Assembly (NCBI RefSeq): GCF_003097315.1
Contig: NZ_QDDL01000011.1
Location: 62,001-126,000 of the forward strand
Source of the DNA: Pelagibaculum spongiae
GTDB lineage: Bacteria; Pseudomonadota; Gammaproteobacteria; Enterobacterales; Pelagibaculaceae
Direction: 5' to 3'
Length of the DNA stretch: 64,000 nt
Of this stretch, positions 38,524 through 49,069 are shown in pieces. How positions within the stretch are numbered: position 1 is the stretch's first letter; each line of letters opens with the position of its first letter. Position numbers and translations under genes: made by a program. The notes under the pieces are model-generated. The model searched no databases. It was not told where the DNA came from and was given only the letters and a program-made list of their open reading frames with translations.

Positions 38524-39265
38524 TGATTCATGGAAGCAAAAGTTGCAGCTATCCAACGCCCCTGCAAAAGACAGTCTGATTTCCAACTGTGATTATTACC
38601 AGCACCCAGATATAGACATCGCTGCTTTTATTTATCTGTCAGATAGTTTGTCCATTATTAATCCGGCAGCGAGCGTAGCAACTGAACTAACGCCATCATT
38701 TCTAAAGAACCCTCAGCAATTTATGGCTCAAATTTCTAGCTTGGGCTACGAAAGCTACACAGAGGATCATGATTACTATTTATTTGATGAAGTGCAGCCT
38801 TTTACTAATCAACATTGGCCAATAGTTGAATTGAATAGCGAGCGAGATAATAAAGAAATCAATCAGTTTTTTGAAAGCTGCAATGAAGAGGATGTTTTTA
38901 GGTCGGATATCGACGACAGCATGGATTACTATTATGCCGTTAAAATAAAACAAAAAATTGTAGGGTTACTTGCCAGCTACTGTGCAACAGAACCATTTGA
39001 ATCACTCTCAATATTGGTTCACCACCAGCATCGACAACAACACATTGCCCAAGCACTCCTCAATCACCTTACCGTGCAAGCCAAACAAAGAAATCGCCAT
39101 ATTCGCTACCGTACTGCGGTCGATAACATAAGCTCCATTAGACTTTGCGAGTCATTAGGCTTTACCGCCCATAGCAAAATAATAACGATTTCTAAGTCAG
39201 AAAATACAGTTTATGGCAATGGATTCTCACGCGCCCAAGCCTCAAAGCCACCGGCCAAAGAATAA
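38501..39265 (+). CDS. GNAT-like N-acetyltransferase
   Basis: 254 residues with a C-terminal acetyltransferase-like domain: ILVHHQHRQQHIAQALLNHL in place of the acetyl-CoA loop and RTAVDNISSIRLCESLGFT as the conserved C-terminal helix (NxxSxxLxExxGF). The N-terminal half is acidic and Tyr/Phe-rich. The ATG lies inside the end of the preceding gene with no Shine-Dalgarno; the A-rich CAA repeat is its leader. The substrate is unknown. Its 3' end overlaps glpE on the other strand by 55 bases. Confidence 0.75.
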
Positions 39266-39522
39266 ACTTCTTCAAAGCCGCGCTGAATTAAATAATCTGC
39301 CACTGAAATTGAAGAAATGCCGTGATAGCAACACACAACAACCGGCTGATCAAACTCGGCTTCATTGAGCACTTGTTCCAGGTTGTGGTTGCCTAAATGA
39401 ACGGCCCCTGGAATATGACCCTGTTGGAAAATTGCCGGTTCACGAATATCAACCAACAAACAATCCTCCTTTTCCAGTAGGGTTTTAACTCCGGTAATAT
39501 CGATCTGTTGAACCTGGCTCAT
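39211..39522 (-). CDS. glpE: Thiosulfate sulfurtransferase GlpE (rhodanese)
   Basis: 103-residue single-domain rhodanese. LLVDIREPAIFQQGHIPGAVHL is the N-terminal rhodanese signature and CCYHGISS the active-site loop, with Cys65 carrying the persulfide. Transfers sulfane sulfur from thiosulfate to cyanide or thioredoxin. It is convergent with the GNAT gene and overlaps it by 55 bases. Confidence 0.93.
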   Translation of the reverse strand: MSQVQQIDITGVKTLLEKEDCLLVDIREPAIFQQGHIPGAVHLGNHNLEQVLNEAEFDQPVVVCCYHGISSISVADYLIQRGFEEVYSLAGGFEAWARENPLP

Positions 39523-39662
39523 TTTATTATCTACAGCAAAAGAAACACCGACTCAGAATACCTTTCAGGCTTTCAACAAGCAAAAACAATCAAACCAGCA
39601 CTTATAGTTTTAACCCTACTCACTGCAAGTTTGCTTGGCAGAAAGGCAAGATAGATCCATGA

Positions 39663-39694
39663 TTACACCCAAACCACTTCAAGGTGTAGGTTCA
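39663..39694 (+). repeat. Intergenic repeat element, copy 1
   Basis: ACACC, AAACCACTTCAA and GGTGT in order; ACACC and GGTGT can pair. A second copy with three changes and one inserted base lies at 58701-58733. Confidence 0.6.
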
Positions 39695-39757
39695 GAACAT
39701 ATTGAAGTAGTTTAGGCAGACCCCAATCAGCGCCAGCTAAAAAATCAGGAGCGAGTC

Positions 39758-40636
39758 ATGCAAAAGCCGACAACATCCAATACTCCACAAGCAATGGAAG
39801 TCTGTCATCTGAGCTGCCCACACCCGGGTGGTGAGCATTCGCTAACCTATTATGTTTGGGGGCGAGGCAATTCTCACCACTTAATTTGCCTGCATGGACT
39901 GGCTAGAAATGGGCGAGATTTTGATGATTTGGCCATTAAACTGATTGATCAAGATTACCAAGTGATTTGCCCTGATTTACCCGGCAGAGGGCTAAGTGCT
40001 CACTTACCATCTGACGTTAGTTACAGCCCAGAACAATATTTATCTGATATGCAATACCTGCTACAGCATTTAAAAATCACTAGCACTGACTGGATAGGTA
40101 GCTCATTAGGTGGACTCATCGGCATGGGTATCGCAGCTCAGCCTGAGTCACCCGTTCAACGATTAATTTTAAATGATATTGGCCCAGAAATTCCTGAGCA
40201 GGCAATCCTCCGCATTGGAGAAAACCAAGCTTGCTTACCGCCACTCGATAGCTATTCATCAATTGCCGAATGGAATTACCTGCGCTATCCAAAAAGCCTC
40301 GGCAATTTAACACCGGCGCAAATGGACCGATTGGTAAAAAGTGATTTCATTCCGCTGGCCGACGATAGCCTATCGCCAAGAGTCGACCCAAGAATTGGTG
40401 AAAGTGTTCGCGACCGTAACGGGCAAAGCCTTGATTTATGGCCATGGTGGCAAGCACTAAAATGCTCGACATTAGTTATTTGGGGCGAAGATTCTGATGT
40501 GTTAACGCTGTCTATTTTGGAAAAAATGCAGCTATTGCAACCCTCAATGCGAGTCGCTAATTTACCTAGCGTTGATCACACACCGAGCTTGATGGAAGCA
40601 GAGCAGATTGAACTGATTGCAAACTGGTTAGAATAA
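39758..40636 (+). CDS. Alpha/beta hydrolase
   Basis: 292 residues; ICLHGLARNGRDFDDLA is the oxyanion strand and loop, DLPGRGLSAH follows, and the nucleophile elbow GSSLGG is near residues 114-119 (Ser116). VIWGEDSDVL and the SVDHTPSLM His complete the fold. No signal peptide. It is separated from glpE by the intergenic repeat and has a GGAGCGAG Shine-Dalgarno. Confidence 0.88.
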   Translation: MQKPTTSNTPQAMEVCHLSCPHPGGEHSLTYYVWGRGNSHHLICLHGLARNGRDFDDLAIKLIDQDYQVICPDLPGRGLSAHLPSDVSYSPEQYLSDMQYLLQHLKITSTDWIGSSLGGLIGMGIAAQPESPVQRLILNDIGPEIPEQAILRIGENQACLPPLDSYSSIAEWNYLRYPKSLGNLTPAQMDRLVKSDFIPLADDSLSPRVDPRIGESVRDRNGQSLDLWPWWQALKCSTLVIWGEDSDVLTLSILEKMQLLQPSMRVANLPSVDHTPSLMEAEQIELIANWLE

Positions 40637-40725
40637 ATCGCCAGCGTGTTGCCAACAAATACTTAAAAGGCCACGACTTATTTCGATAAGCCATGGTCTT
40701 TTAATATTGATGCTATTTATTTTAA

Positions 40726-41406
40726 TTACTTCTGCTGATGCAAGCTCAACACAAAAGATACCGGCACCGCTTTACTAACACTTGGCAGCCCAGCTATTTT
40801 TCGCAGCTTTTCCACACCATCGTATAAATTAAAAACAGAAGCGTTAATGACTACTGGTTGTAAACTATTAACCAGAATTTTATTTTCAGTCAACTTTGAA
40901 ATTAAAACATCAAATTTAACCATAGCTTTTTGGCCATGCAGCAACACATCGGCCTCAATGGTGTGGCTAACACTATCGCCCACTGCTAGCTGTTCAATAC
41001 TTCCTGGGGCAATTTTCGCAGACAGTTTTAACTTGGGAAATTTAACTATTTCAAACAATAAATCTCGCATTCGCTGATCACGAATTTCAATCGCCGTATC
41101 GACACTTTCCAGCGGAATATTCAGGCTAAAAGTACCCTGCTCATTCAACTCGCCCTCAACCTGATTAAAGCGATGCACCTCAGCAACGTTTTCTACTTTA
41201 GTGGTAATGAAACTCACTCGAGATTCGGTATTTTCCACCAACCATTGCGCAGCATGGGCAAACGACATAGAAGCTGAGCCTAAAAATATGGCACTACTTA
41301 CCAAACTTCCGACAAGTAGCTTTTTGCCTAATGACCCAACGGTAGTAAAACCTGATTTTACTGACTTATTTTTCAACTGATCTGCAACGCTCATAAAAAA
41401 ATTCAT
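40726..41406 (-). CDS. YceI-family periplasmic lipid-binding protein
   Basis: 226 residues with a long N-terminal signal (hydrophobic LLVGSLVSSAIFLGSASMSFA) ending near AHA, then a YceI lipocalin-like domain (SRVSFITTKVENVAEVHRF, ESVDTAIEIRDQRMRDLLF). YceI proteins bind polyisoprenoids; some are induced by base or osmotic stress. The exact start is uncertain because no Shine-Dalgarno precedes ATG 41404-41406; the second Met four codons later is possible. Confidence 0.85.
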   Translation of the reverse strand: MNFFMSVADQLKNKSVKSGFTTVGSLGKKLLVGSLVSSAIFLGSASMSFAHAAQWLVENTESRVSFITTKVENVAEVHRFNQVEGELNEQGTFSLNIPLESVDTAIEIRDQRMRDLLFEIVKFPKLKLSAKIAPGSIEQLAVGDSVSHTIEADVLLHGQKAMVKFDVLISKLTENKILVNSLQPVVINASVFNLYDGVEKLRKIAGLPSVSKAVPVSFVLSLHQQK

Positions 41407-41507
41407 TAATTGCTATATAGAATATGAGTACCGCAACAGGAAAATGTTCAAAATGAATCAATCTTTTAAATGACAGGAAATCACTTAATCAGCAACTTCT
41501 TTCAAGC

Positions 41508-41545
41508 AAAAAAATACCGGGCTATTTTATTAGCTCGGCATTTTT
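41508..41545 (-). terminator. htpG intrinsic terminator
   Basis: ATACCGGGCTA and TAGCTCGGCAT form a stem read on the minus strand, with T-run 41513-41508. It lies just after the htpG stop and resembles the fadE terminator in stem sequence. Confidence 0.8.
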
Positions 41546-41569
41546 ATCTAACCAATTGAAGCAGAAAAC

Positions 41570-43492
41570 TTACTTCATCAACATCTGGTTCATGCGGCGA
41601 ACAAAGCCAGCAGGATCATCCAAATGACCGCCTTCAGCCAAAGTTGCCTGGCCGAGTAACAACTGCGCCCACTCACCCATTACTGCGTCGTCAGTTTCGT
41701 CTTGCAGACGGCTAACTAACGGGTGATCTGGATTGATTTCCAAAATTGGCTTGGACTTTGGCATTTCCTGGCCAGCTGAACGCATTAAACGCTCCATCTG
41801 GCTCGTCATGCTATTTTCGTCTGCAACCAAACATGCAGGAGAATCAGTCAAACGCTCAGATAAACGTACTTCTGAAGCTTCGTTTTCCAGCAGTTTAGTT
41901 AACTGTGCAGTCAAAGATTCAAACTTCTCTTGCTTAGCTTTTTTACCTGCTTCTTTTTCAGCTTTTTGCTCGTCGGTTTGCTTTTCTTCTTCCATCTTAT
42001 CCAGATCTAAAGCACCGCGAGCAACAGAAACAATTTCCTTTCCATCGAAATCGGTCAGATGAGACATCAGCCATTCATCGATAGGGTCAGATAACAACAG
42101 TACTTCGATACCTTTCTTTTTAAAGATCTCGATATGTGGGCTGTTGCTAGCTGCAGCATGACTTTCTGCCGCAACATAATAAATTTTGTCCTGACCTTCT
42201 TTCATGCGCTCAATGTAGTTAGCCAGTGCAACATTTTGAACCGCTTCACCGGTTTCAGTAGAAGCAAAACGCAGCAGTGCGGCAATTTTTTCTTTATTGC
42301 CCATATCTTCTGCTGGACCTTCTTTTAATACCTTACCGAAGGTATCCCAGAACGCCTGATATTCTTCTGGCTGATTTTTCGCCAGCTTCTTCATCATATC
42401 CAGCACTTTCTTGGTCGATGCTGAACGGATCGAATCAATCACTTTGCTGTCTTGTAACAATTCACGAGAAACGTTCAAAGGCAGGTCGTTAGAATCGATT
42501 ATGCCGCGAACAAAACGCAGGTAAGTCGGCATAAATTGCTCGGCGTCATCCATGATGAATACGCGCTGAACAAATAACTTCAAGCCATGCTTGGCTTCAC
42601 GCTGCCATAAATCGAAAGGTGCACGCTTTGGCAAGAATAACAGGCTGGTGTACTCCAGCTTGCCTTCAACCTTGTTATGCGACCATGTCAGCGGTTCATC
42701 AAAATCATGAGACACGTGCTTGTAGAACTCTTTATATTCATCTTCAGAAATATCTGATTTTGAACGGGTCCACAATGCAGTTGCTTTGTTGATGACTTCG
42801 TCTTCAGCTGGCTTGGTTTCTTTACCTTCTTCATCCAGCTCTGGCTCGCCTTTCATAATTACCGGCAAGCTGATGTGGTCAGCGTATTTACTGATAATTT
42901 GGCGGACTTTCCAGCTATCGAGGAATTCTTTTTGATCGTCTTTCAACAGCAAAATAATATCGGTACCGCGGCTGCTACGGGTGGTGTATTCAACGGTAAA
43001 TTCGCCATCGGCGGTTGAATCCCACATCACTGCCTGGTCTTCTGCAGCATCAGCACGACGGGTAATCACTTTTACTTCATCAGCAACAATAAATGAAGAA
43101 TAAAAACCCACACCAAACTGACCAATTAAACCAGAATCAGACGCTTGATCACCGGTCATATTTTCAAGGAATTTGCGAGTACCAGAATTGGCGATCGTAC
43201 CGAGGTTATTGATTACCTCGTCCCGATCCATACCAATACCATTATCACTAATGGTTAAAGTGCCAGCTTCGCTATCAATCGAAACACGAATGTTCAGTTC
43301 CGAATCACTACCCATTAACTCTGGCTTTTCCAGTGCTTCAAAACGCAGTTTATCAACCGCATCTGATGAATTGGAAATCAGCTCACGCAGGAAAATTTCG
43401 CGGTTGCTATAGAGAGAGTGAACCATCAGATGAAGCAGCTGCTTGACTTCTGCCTGGAATCCAAGCGTTTCTTTCTGTGCTTCCACCGTCAT
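41570..43492 (-). CDS. htpG: Chaperone HtpG (bacterial Hsp90)
   Basis: 640-residue ATP-dependent chaperone. The N-terminal GHKL ATPase has [30 protein letters not shown] and [15 protein letters not shown]. Middle-domain [10 protein letters not shown] supplies the catalytic Arg, and a charged linker precedes the C-terminal dimerisation domain. Length and motifs are typical. A sigma-32 promoter is expected upstream of 43492; none is clear by eye. Confidence 0.98.
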   Translation of the reverse strand: MTVEAQKETLGFQAEVKQLLHLMVHSLYSNREIFLRELISNSSDAVDKLRFEALEKPELMGSDSELNIRVSIDSEAGTLTISDNGIGMDRDEVINNLGTIANSGTRKFLENMTGDQASDSGLIGQFGVGFYSSFIVADEVKVITRRADAAEDQAVMWDSTADGEFTVEYTTRSSRGTDIILLLKDDQKEFLDSWKVRQIISKYADHISLPVIMKGEPELDEEGKETKPAEDEVINKATALWTRSKSDISEDEYKEFYKHVSHDFDEPLTWSHNKVEGKLEYTSLLFLPKRAPFDLWQREAKHGLKLFVQRVFIMDDAEQFMPTYLRFVRGIIDSNDLPLNVSRELLQDSKVIDSIRSASTKKVLDMMKKLAKNQPEEYQAFWDTFGKVLKEGPAEDMGNKEKIAALLRFASTETGEAVQNVALANYIERMKEGQDKIYYVAAESHAAASNSPHIEIFKKKGIEVLLLSDPIDEWLMSHLTDFDGKEIVSVARGALDLDKMEEEKQTDEQKAEKEAGKKAKQEKFESLTAQLTKLLENEASEVRLSERLTDSPACLVADENSMTSQMERLMRSAGQEMPKSKPILEINPDHPLVSRLQDETDDAVMGEWAQLLLGQATLAEGGHLDDPAGFVRRMNQMLMK

Positions 43493-43696
43493 AGATATTG
43501 TCTCCTAGTGCTGTTGTCTACTCGACCGAGATAAAAAGAAAGGCCGAATCTAGTCTTGTCTGGCAGCTAATTTGGGGACGGTTGATCAGGGTTCAAGGGG
43601 GCGCGATGAAATCAGCACAGAAAGTGTGCATTTGAATTCCTATTCAAAAAAAAACATAGGAAGAGATAATCAAACATTTAACTGGCCAGACCGGTT

Positions 43697-44293
43697 TTAA
43701 ACCGGCCTTCGGCCACTTAATGCATGGGATAAAGTGCTGCCATCGGCATATTCCAGTTCACCGCCCACCGAAACACCATAGGCAATTCGGCTACAAGCCA
43801 GCGCGCGCTTTTCTACCATCATTGCAATGTAGCTAGCGGTTGCTTCACCTTCCAAGGTCGGGTTGGTGGCTAAAATCACTTCTTTTAATTGATCGTCTTG
43901 CAAGCGGGTTTGTAAAACATCTAACCCGATATCTTCTGGCCCAATGCCATCTAATGGCGACAGCCGACCATTTAAAACGAAATAGCGACCAGAGTAACTG
44001 GCGCTAGATTCCAATGCAGCGACATCGGCTGGCGATTCAACCACACACAGTAAACTGCTATCTCGTTTTTCACTGGAGCAAACATCACAAATATCTTGTT
44101 CGGTCAGCATGCGACAACACGAACAATGACCGACATTTTCCAGTGCAAATTTCAAAGCATCTGTCATCAATTCGCCACCATGACGGTCACGTTCTAATAA
44201 ATGAAATGCAATGCGTTGGGCAGATTTAGGGCCGATTCCGGGCATACAACAAAGTGCCCGGATCAGTTCGGTAACAGCGGGGCTAAGGTTCAT
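43697..44293 (-). CDS. recR: Recombination protein RecR
   Basis: 198 residues; works with RecF and RecO to load RecA at gaps. An N-terminal helix-hairpin-helix ([19 protein letters not shown]), zinc-finger cysteines around [16 protein letters not shown], and a Toprim domain ([14 protein letters not shown]) with the C-terminal Walker-B-like part. Last gene of the dnaX-ybaB-recR cluster, 30 bases after ybaB. Confidence 0.97.
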   Translation of the reverse strand: MNLSPAVTELIRALCCMPGIGPKSAQRIAFHLLERDRHGGELMTDALKFALENVGHCSCCRMLTEQDICDVCSSEKRDSSLLCVVESPADVAALESSASYSGRYFVLNGRLSPLDGIGPEDIGLDVLQTRLQDDQLKEVILATNPTLEGEATASYIAMMVEKRALACSRIAYGVSVGGELEYADGSTLSHALSGRRPV

Positions 44294-44323
44294 CCTTAAA
44301 ACAGATTCCTGTATCGCCGTTAT

Positions 44324-44647
44324 CTAGAAAGGCATTTTAAAGCCAGGAGGAATTGGCATCCCAGCAGTAACACCACTCATTTTTTCAGAGCTGGTTTTTT
44401 CAACATTACGAACTGCATCGTTAACTGCTGCTGCTAACAAATCTTCCAGCATATCCTTATCTTCTTCCATCAGACTTGGATCGATTTCAACACGCTTAAC
44501 ATCGTGGCGGCCGGTCATGGTGATTTTTACCAAACCTGCACCAGACTCACCCTGAACTTCTAAGTTAGCCAGCTCTTCTTGCGCTTTTTGCATATCAGCC
44601 TGCATTTTTTGCGCTTGCTTCATCAGGTTACCCATACCACCTTTCAT
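44324..44647 (-). CDS. ybaB: Nucleoid-associated protein YbaB/EbfC
   Basis: 107-residue DNA-binding protein of the YbaB/EbfC family: N-terminal coiled helix ([19 protein letters not shown]) and a basic beta-sheet core ([18 protein letters not shown]). The Shine-Dalgarno GAGGAAGAGT precedes the ATG. It sits between dnaX and recR, as almost always. Confidence 0.96.
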   Translation of the reverse strand: MKGGMGNLMKQAQKMQADMQKAQEELANLEVQGESGAGLVKITMTGRHDVKRVEIDPSLMEEDKDMLEDLLAAAVNDAVRNVEKTSSEKMSGVTAGMPIPPGFKMPF

Positions 44648-44802
44648 ACTCTCTTCCTCAATTTGAATTCGCTTGCCACGCGCAAGTCGATAAAAATTTC
44701 AACCGGGCTACTCTAGCGATGCTGAACAGCCGATTCAATAAGATTTATTTTGCCAAACTTTACCATCAGATCAAGTCACCAATAAATTAGTTAACAAACC
44801 AA

Positions 44803-47145
44803 TCAATGGTGCTGTGGAGAAGCAGGCGTTGGTGTAAATGGTTCAATACTGGCGGGTATTAAAAACGCACCAAAAGTTTCAATTAATTTTTGCACTGCAG
44901 GGTCTTCTCGCAGGCTTTGTTCTGCCGCGGCTTGTCTCTCTTGTTTAAGTCGAACTAGCCGAGCTTGCGGTGTTTCACCCATTGCTGCCAATGACTGGTT
45001 AGACACTTCAATATCTAAACGAATCGACTGGGCAACCGCGGTTGATAAAGCATGCTCTAGCGCTTGAACTCTTTGTTGAGTTAATAAAGAACCACAATCC
45101 GGCTCTAGCAATAGTTTCCAAACACCGGGTTGGCGATCCACCAACAACGAGTTAGTACCAATCGTACCAGTAATACCCTTTGCACCAGCGTGCTGCAAAA
45201 TTTGCCACCACTCGCTATCCACTGAAATTGGCGGCAATGGTTGCTGCGCTATTTGTTGGGGCGGAGCGGCTTGCTGATTTGCCGGTTGCATCGCTTTCAT
45301 TGCGACGGGAACCGCAGTTTCCACGGCTGGCATTGAGTCTGGTGCTGACTGTGACTGTGGTGCAGCGTCGCTTTGCCTGACTGGTTCAGCGACTGCATTC
45401 TCTGCAACAAATTCACCGGCTGGTTCGTGAATCATCTGACTTGCAGGTGATGCTACCGGCGGCTGAGTAAATGATTGCGGCTTTTGTGGCGGTACAGCTT
45501 GAACATTTTGCACCGGCGTTGGCGCTGCATACTGCTGAGTACTTGGCGCAGAAACTGTTGGAGCTGAATTAGCAGCCGGATCAAGTGCAGGGTTCGATGC
45601 TGGTAACAGCGGCGATGCAAAAGGTGAAGCGATAATCGCCAAAGCAGGATCATTAGTTTGCGCTTGCAATTGCGGCGCAGGGTCTAGCTCAGCTTGACTA
45701 GCTTGCGCTTGCGGTATTAGAGAAGTTGCAGGTTGTGCACTCGCATTTGCAGTAGTGACAACTGGCCCAGTCTGTACTGGCTGATTTACAACTTCCCTAG
45801 CTGGCTTTCCCGCAGGCATCACCCCTGGAGCATTGCCACCCAAGCTCGCTTTCAATTGGGCAAGATGATTAGAAGCACCGCGACCTTTTTCTGTTCCTGC
45901 TATTTGTGCCGGCTGAGCAACCGCTGCAGGTTGAACAGGTGCTACTTGATGCGTTGCAGCCTGAAAACCGCCAGTAGCCGGAGGTGAAGCCGGTGCATGG
46001 GTAGCTGTTTGAATGGTTTGCGGTGCTTGCCCTGCCGGTGGCATTGTTGCCGCTGACTGGTCATCTGGGCGGAATGCCAGCATCCGCAGCAGCAACATTT
46101 CAAAACCGCTACGTGGATCTGGATTCAGAGGTAAATCTCTTCGACCGGTTAAGGCAATCTGGTAAAACAGCTGCGCTTCTTCAGCCAGCATTTGTGATGC
46201 CAACTGCTTAATGCGTAACTCGTCATCCATTAAGCCTTCGGCCATCGCAGGCACTGCTTGCAATACCGCAATTCGATGCAGTAATTGCAACATTTCTTCC
46301 AGTACATTGGAGAAATCTGCCGCATGGGAGGCTAATTCTTGCGCAGCATCCAGCAATGCTTGTGCATCGCCAGCGCTTAAATGCTCTAGCAAACTGATTA
46401 CTCGATCTCGAGCAACCGAGCCCAGCATGGTGCGCACTTCGTCTTCACGCAACACACCTTCGCCAAAAGCAATCGCTTGATCAGTAAGACTCAGCGCATC
46501 ACGCATTGAACCATCCGCTGCGCGCGCAAGTGACCATAACGCAGCATCATCGAACTTAACCTGTTCTTCACCCATCACATGCTTTAAATGCCCAGCAATG
46601 AGATCTGGCGTCATGTTCTTCAGATTAAATTGCAGACAACGCGACAGAACCGTTACCGGTAACTTTTGTGGATCGGTGGTGGCCAGCAGGAATTTCACAT
46701 GTGGCGGCGGTTCTTCCAGTGTTTTTAACAGGGCGTTAAAACTAGAAGTCGACAGCATATGAACTTCGTCAATTAAGTAGACTTTGTAGCGACCACGAGT
46801 CGGCGCGTATTGGACGTTGTCCAAAATTTCCCGGGTATCTTCAACGCGAGTACGCGACGCCGCATCGACTTCAATCAAGTCAACAAAACGACCTTCGTCC
46901 ACTTCAACACAGCTACGGCATTCGCCGCACGGCATCGAAGTAACGCCTTTTTCACAATTGAGACTTTTAGCGAAAATTCGTGCAATGGTAGTTTTACCGA
47001 CCCCTCGGGTACCGGTAAACAAATAGGCGTGGTGTAACCGCTGTTGTTCCAACGCGTTAACCAATGCACGCAGCACATGCTCTTGGCCAACCATTTCATT
47101 GAAATTTCTTGGGCGCCATTTTCTGGCGAGAACCTGATAGCTCAT
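44803..47145 (-). CDS. dnaX: DNA polymerase III subunits tau (and possibly gamma)
   Basis: 780-residue clamp-loader ATPase. Walker A GTRGVGKT is at residues 45-52, the zinc cysteines are at 64, 73, 76 and 79, the DEVH box is at 126-129, and the SRC sensor follows. A very long Pro/Ala/Gln-rich linker (about 375-640) separates the ATPase from the C-terminal alpha-binding domain (about 645-780). The A-AAA-AAG slippery site that makes gamma in E. coli is not seen. ffs and tRNA-Ser lie upstream. Confidence 0.97.
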   Translation of the reverse strand: MSYQVLARKWRPRNFNEMVGQEHVLRALVNALEQQRLHHAYLFTGTRGVGKTTIARIFAKSLNCEKGVTSMPCGECRSCVEVDEGRFVDLIEVDAASRTRVEDTREILDNVQYAPTRGRYKVYLIDEVHMLSTSSFNALLKTLEEPPPHVKFLLATTDPQKLPVTVLSRCLQFNLKNMTPDLIAGHLKHVMGEEQVKFDDAALWSLARAADGSMRDALSLTDQAIAFGEGVLREDEVRTMLGSVARDRVISLLEHLSAGDAQALLDAAQELASHAADFSNVLEEMLQLLHRIAVLQAVPAMAEGLMDDELRIKQLASQMLAEEAQLFYQIALTGRRDLPLNPDPRSGFEMLLLRMLAFRPDDQSAATMPPAGQAPQTIQTATHAPASPPATGGFQAATHQVAPVQPAAVAQPAQIAGTEKGRGASNHLAQLKASLGGNAPGVMPAGKPAREVVNQPVQTGPVVTTANASAQPATSLIPQAQASQAELDPAPQLQAQTNDPALAIIASPFASPLLPASNPALDPAANSAPTVSAPSTQQYAAPTPVQNVQAVPPQKPQSFTQPPVASPASQMIHEPAGEFVAENAVAEPVRQSDAAPQSQSAPDSMPAVETAVPVAMKAMQPANQQAAPPQQIAQQPLPPISVDSEWWQILQHAGAKGITGTIGTNSLLVDRQPGVWKLLLEPDCGSLLTQQRVQALEHALSTAVAQSIRLDIEVSNQSLAAMGETPQARLVRLKQERQAAAEQSLREDPAVQKLIETFGAFLIPASIEPFTPTPASPQHH

Positions 47146-47284
47146 AGATGCACTTTTCCATGGTGTCTGGATCTAATGCTAAACCAGCACGGCAATTAAC
47201 TTAAGTAGAAACAGCTTGAAAGGATAAAGAAAAGACCGACAAAGGAAGATACTAAGCAAGAAGTTTTTCTGGGGCCGAAAAGGC

Positions 47285-47392
47285 GGCGGCTCGCCAGCCA
47301 CACCCCGGCACACGAATCAGATACTACCGTTGCTCCCTTCCGGGCCTGGCGGAGTTCGTATCCTATCGTTGCGGGGGGACCAGCGAGCCACC
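47285..47392 (-). ncRNA. ffs: 4.5S RNA of the signal recognition particle
   Basis: Read on the minus strand the sequence begins GGTGGCTCGCTGG and ends CTGGCGAGCCGCC, which pair as the long terminal stem. The apical part contains the Ffh-binding GGCCCGGAAGGGAGCAACGG, matching the conserved SRP loop. About 108 bases, as for other gammaproteobacteria. It lies between dnaX and tRNA-Ser, the usual neighbourhood. Confidence 0.96.
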
Positions 47393-47445
47393 ATAATACG
47401 TGGGTCGCAAACTAAAATGCCGCATTGGGCGACAAATATCAAATC

Positions 47446-47536
<91 letters not shown>

Positions 47537-47818
47537 AACGGCAAACAGAGCGTTAAAACGTGCTGCTTGCGAGGTGCGGTAGAATATAGAAACACCTACT
47601 GACAGGCAACCCCTGCCATCACTATTTTCGATGTTTTTATTCCTGCCGCCCAGCAAAAAAAATGACAACTGGTCGAAATTACTCAGGTCATAAGCACAAT
47701 TATGCATCTAATCAATAAAAACTGCCTTCAGATTTAACAGATGTGACAGCTAATGAGTCATAACTCAACAATCTAGATTAAACTTGCTTTCAGATTATTT
47801 CCAGGAAGTAGGGCAGCA

Positions 47819-49003
47819 ATGGATATACAAGCACTCCTCAAGCAAATGGTTGACGAAAAAGCATCTGACCTTTATTTGACTGCAGGCACCGCCGCACAAA
47901 TTAGAGTCGATGGTGTACCAAGACCTATTGGCGAACCTCTTGAAGCTGACGAATTACAACGCGCCGCCCATAGTTTGATGAACGAACGACAAATTCGTGA
48001 TTTTGAATTTCACCTGGAATGTAATTTTGCTACCGATCTAACAGGTATTGGCCGTTTTCGCTGCAACCTGCTTCGCCAGCGCGGTATGGTCAGCATGGTC
48101 ATTCGCCGTATTCAGGCCAGCATCCCCGATCTTGAAGAAATTAATCTTCCACTAATGCTGGGCGAATTAGCTCAAGCTCGTAGCGGCTTGGTTTTGGTAG
48201 TTGGCCCTGCCGGTGTCGGTAAGTCCACCACACTAGCTGCAATGTTGAATCACAGAAACAAGCATTGTCATGGCCACATATTAACCATCGAAGATCCGGT
48301 GGAATACTTATATAAGCATGAAAAATCAGTAGTTAACCAACGCGAAGTGGGCTTAGATACTAAAAGTTTTTCCAGCGCATTAAAAAATGCAATGCGAGAA
48401 GCACCTGACGCGATTTTAATTGGTGAGATTCTCGATGCAGACACCATGAGCTATGCACTGAACTTTGCCAAAAGCGGTCATTTATGCCTCGCCAGCTTAC
48501 ATGCCAACACTTCTCGAGAAGCATTTGAGCGCATTACTAACTTCTTTGAACCTGAAATGCGCAGCCAGATTCTCTATGAAATGTCGATGATTATGAAAGG
48601 CGTAATTGCACAGAGGTTAGTTGCATCGACCGATAATAAACGAGTGCCAGCATTAGAAATTGTATTGCCTCAGCCGGAAATTTGCGAACTATTACAAAAC
48701 GCTAAACTGGGCGAGCTAAATCGTAAAATCGAAGACAGTAATCACAAAGATATGATGTCATTTGACCAGGCGCTTTATAAGCTTTACATCGATGGCAAAA
48801 TTTCCAGAGAAGAAGCTTTACGCCAAGCTACATCTGCTACTGACCTAGATTTAAAAATTCGCCTAAACAACTCCAACTCTTCAGCGCCGCCAATAAGCCA
48901 AACTCCATCCTATGGCTGTAGCGATAAAAAAGATCCAAGAAAAGAAATCGAGCCAGAGAAACAATCTTTAGGCGGCGGTATTCGACTGGATTTAGAGTTC
49001 TAA
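47819..49003 (+). CDS. pilU: Type IV pilus retraction ATPase PilU
   Basis: 394-residue hexameric secretion-type ATPase. LVVGPAGVGKSTTLAAML is Walker A, the Asp box is ILTIEDPVEYLY, LIGEILDADTM is the Walker B, and HLCLASLHANT is the His box. It is closer to PilU than PilT because of the C-terminal extension after the KISREEALRQA block, ending GGGIRLDLEF, and the ILIGEILDADTM form. No pilT is next to it, whereas pilT-pilU pairs are common. Confidence 0.9.
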   Translation: MDIQALLKQMVDEKASDLYLTAGTAAQIRVDGVPRPIGEPLEADELQRAAHSLMNERQIRDFEFHLECNFATDLTGIGRFRCNLLRQRGMVSMVIRRIQASIPDLEEINLPLMLGELAQARSGLVLVVGPAGVGKSTTLAAMLNHRNKHCHGHILTIEDPVEYLYKHEKSVVNQREVGLDTKSFSSALKNAMREAPDAILIGEILDADTMSYALNFAKSGHLCLASLHANTSREAFERITNFFEPEMRSQILYEMSMIMKGVIAQRLVASTDNKRVPALEIVLPQPEICELLQNAKLGELNRKIEDSNHKDMMSFDQALYKLYIDGKISREEALRQATSATDLDLKIRLNNSNSSAPPISQTPSYGCSDKKDPRKEIEPEKQSLGGGIRLDLEF

Positions 49004-49069
49004 TATTTAAGCGCTAAAAATTAACATTGACAGACCATGGAATGGCTTTAATTTTACAAGGATAGAAAT

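Noticed and set aside
45870-45920. A-rich stretch in dnaX (GAA AAA GGT) as a programmed frameshift site
   Set aside because: The E. coli slippery site is A-AAA-AAG in the zero frame; here only five A occur, in the wrong phase, and no early stop follows in the -1 frame.
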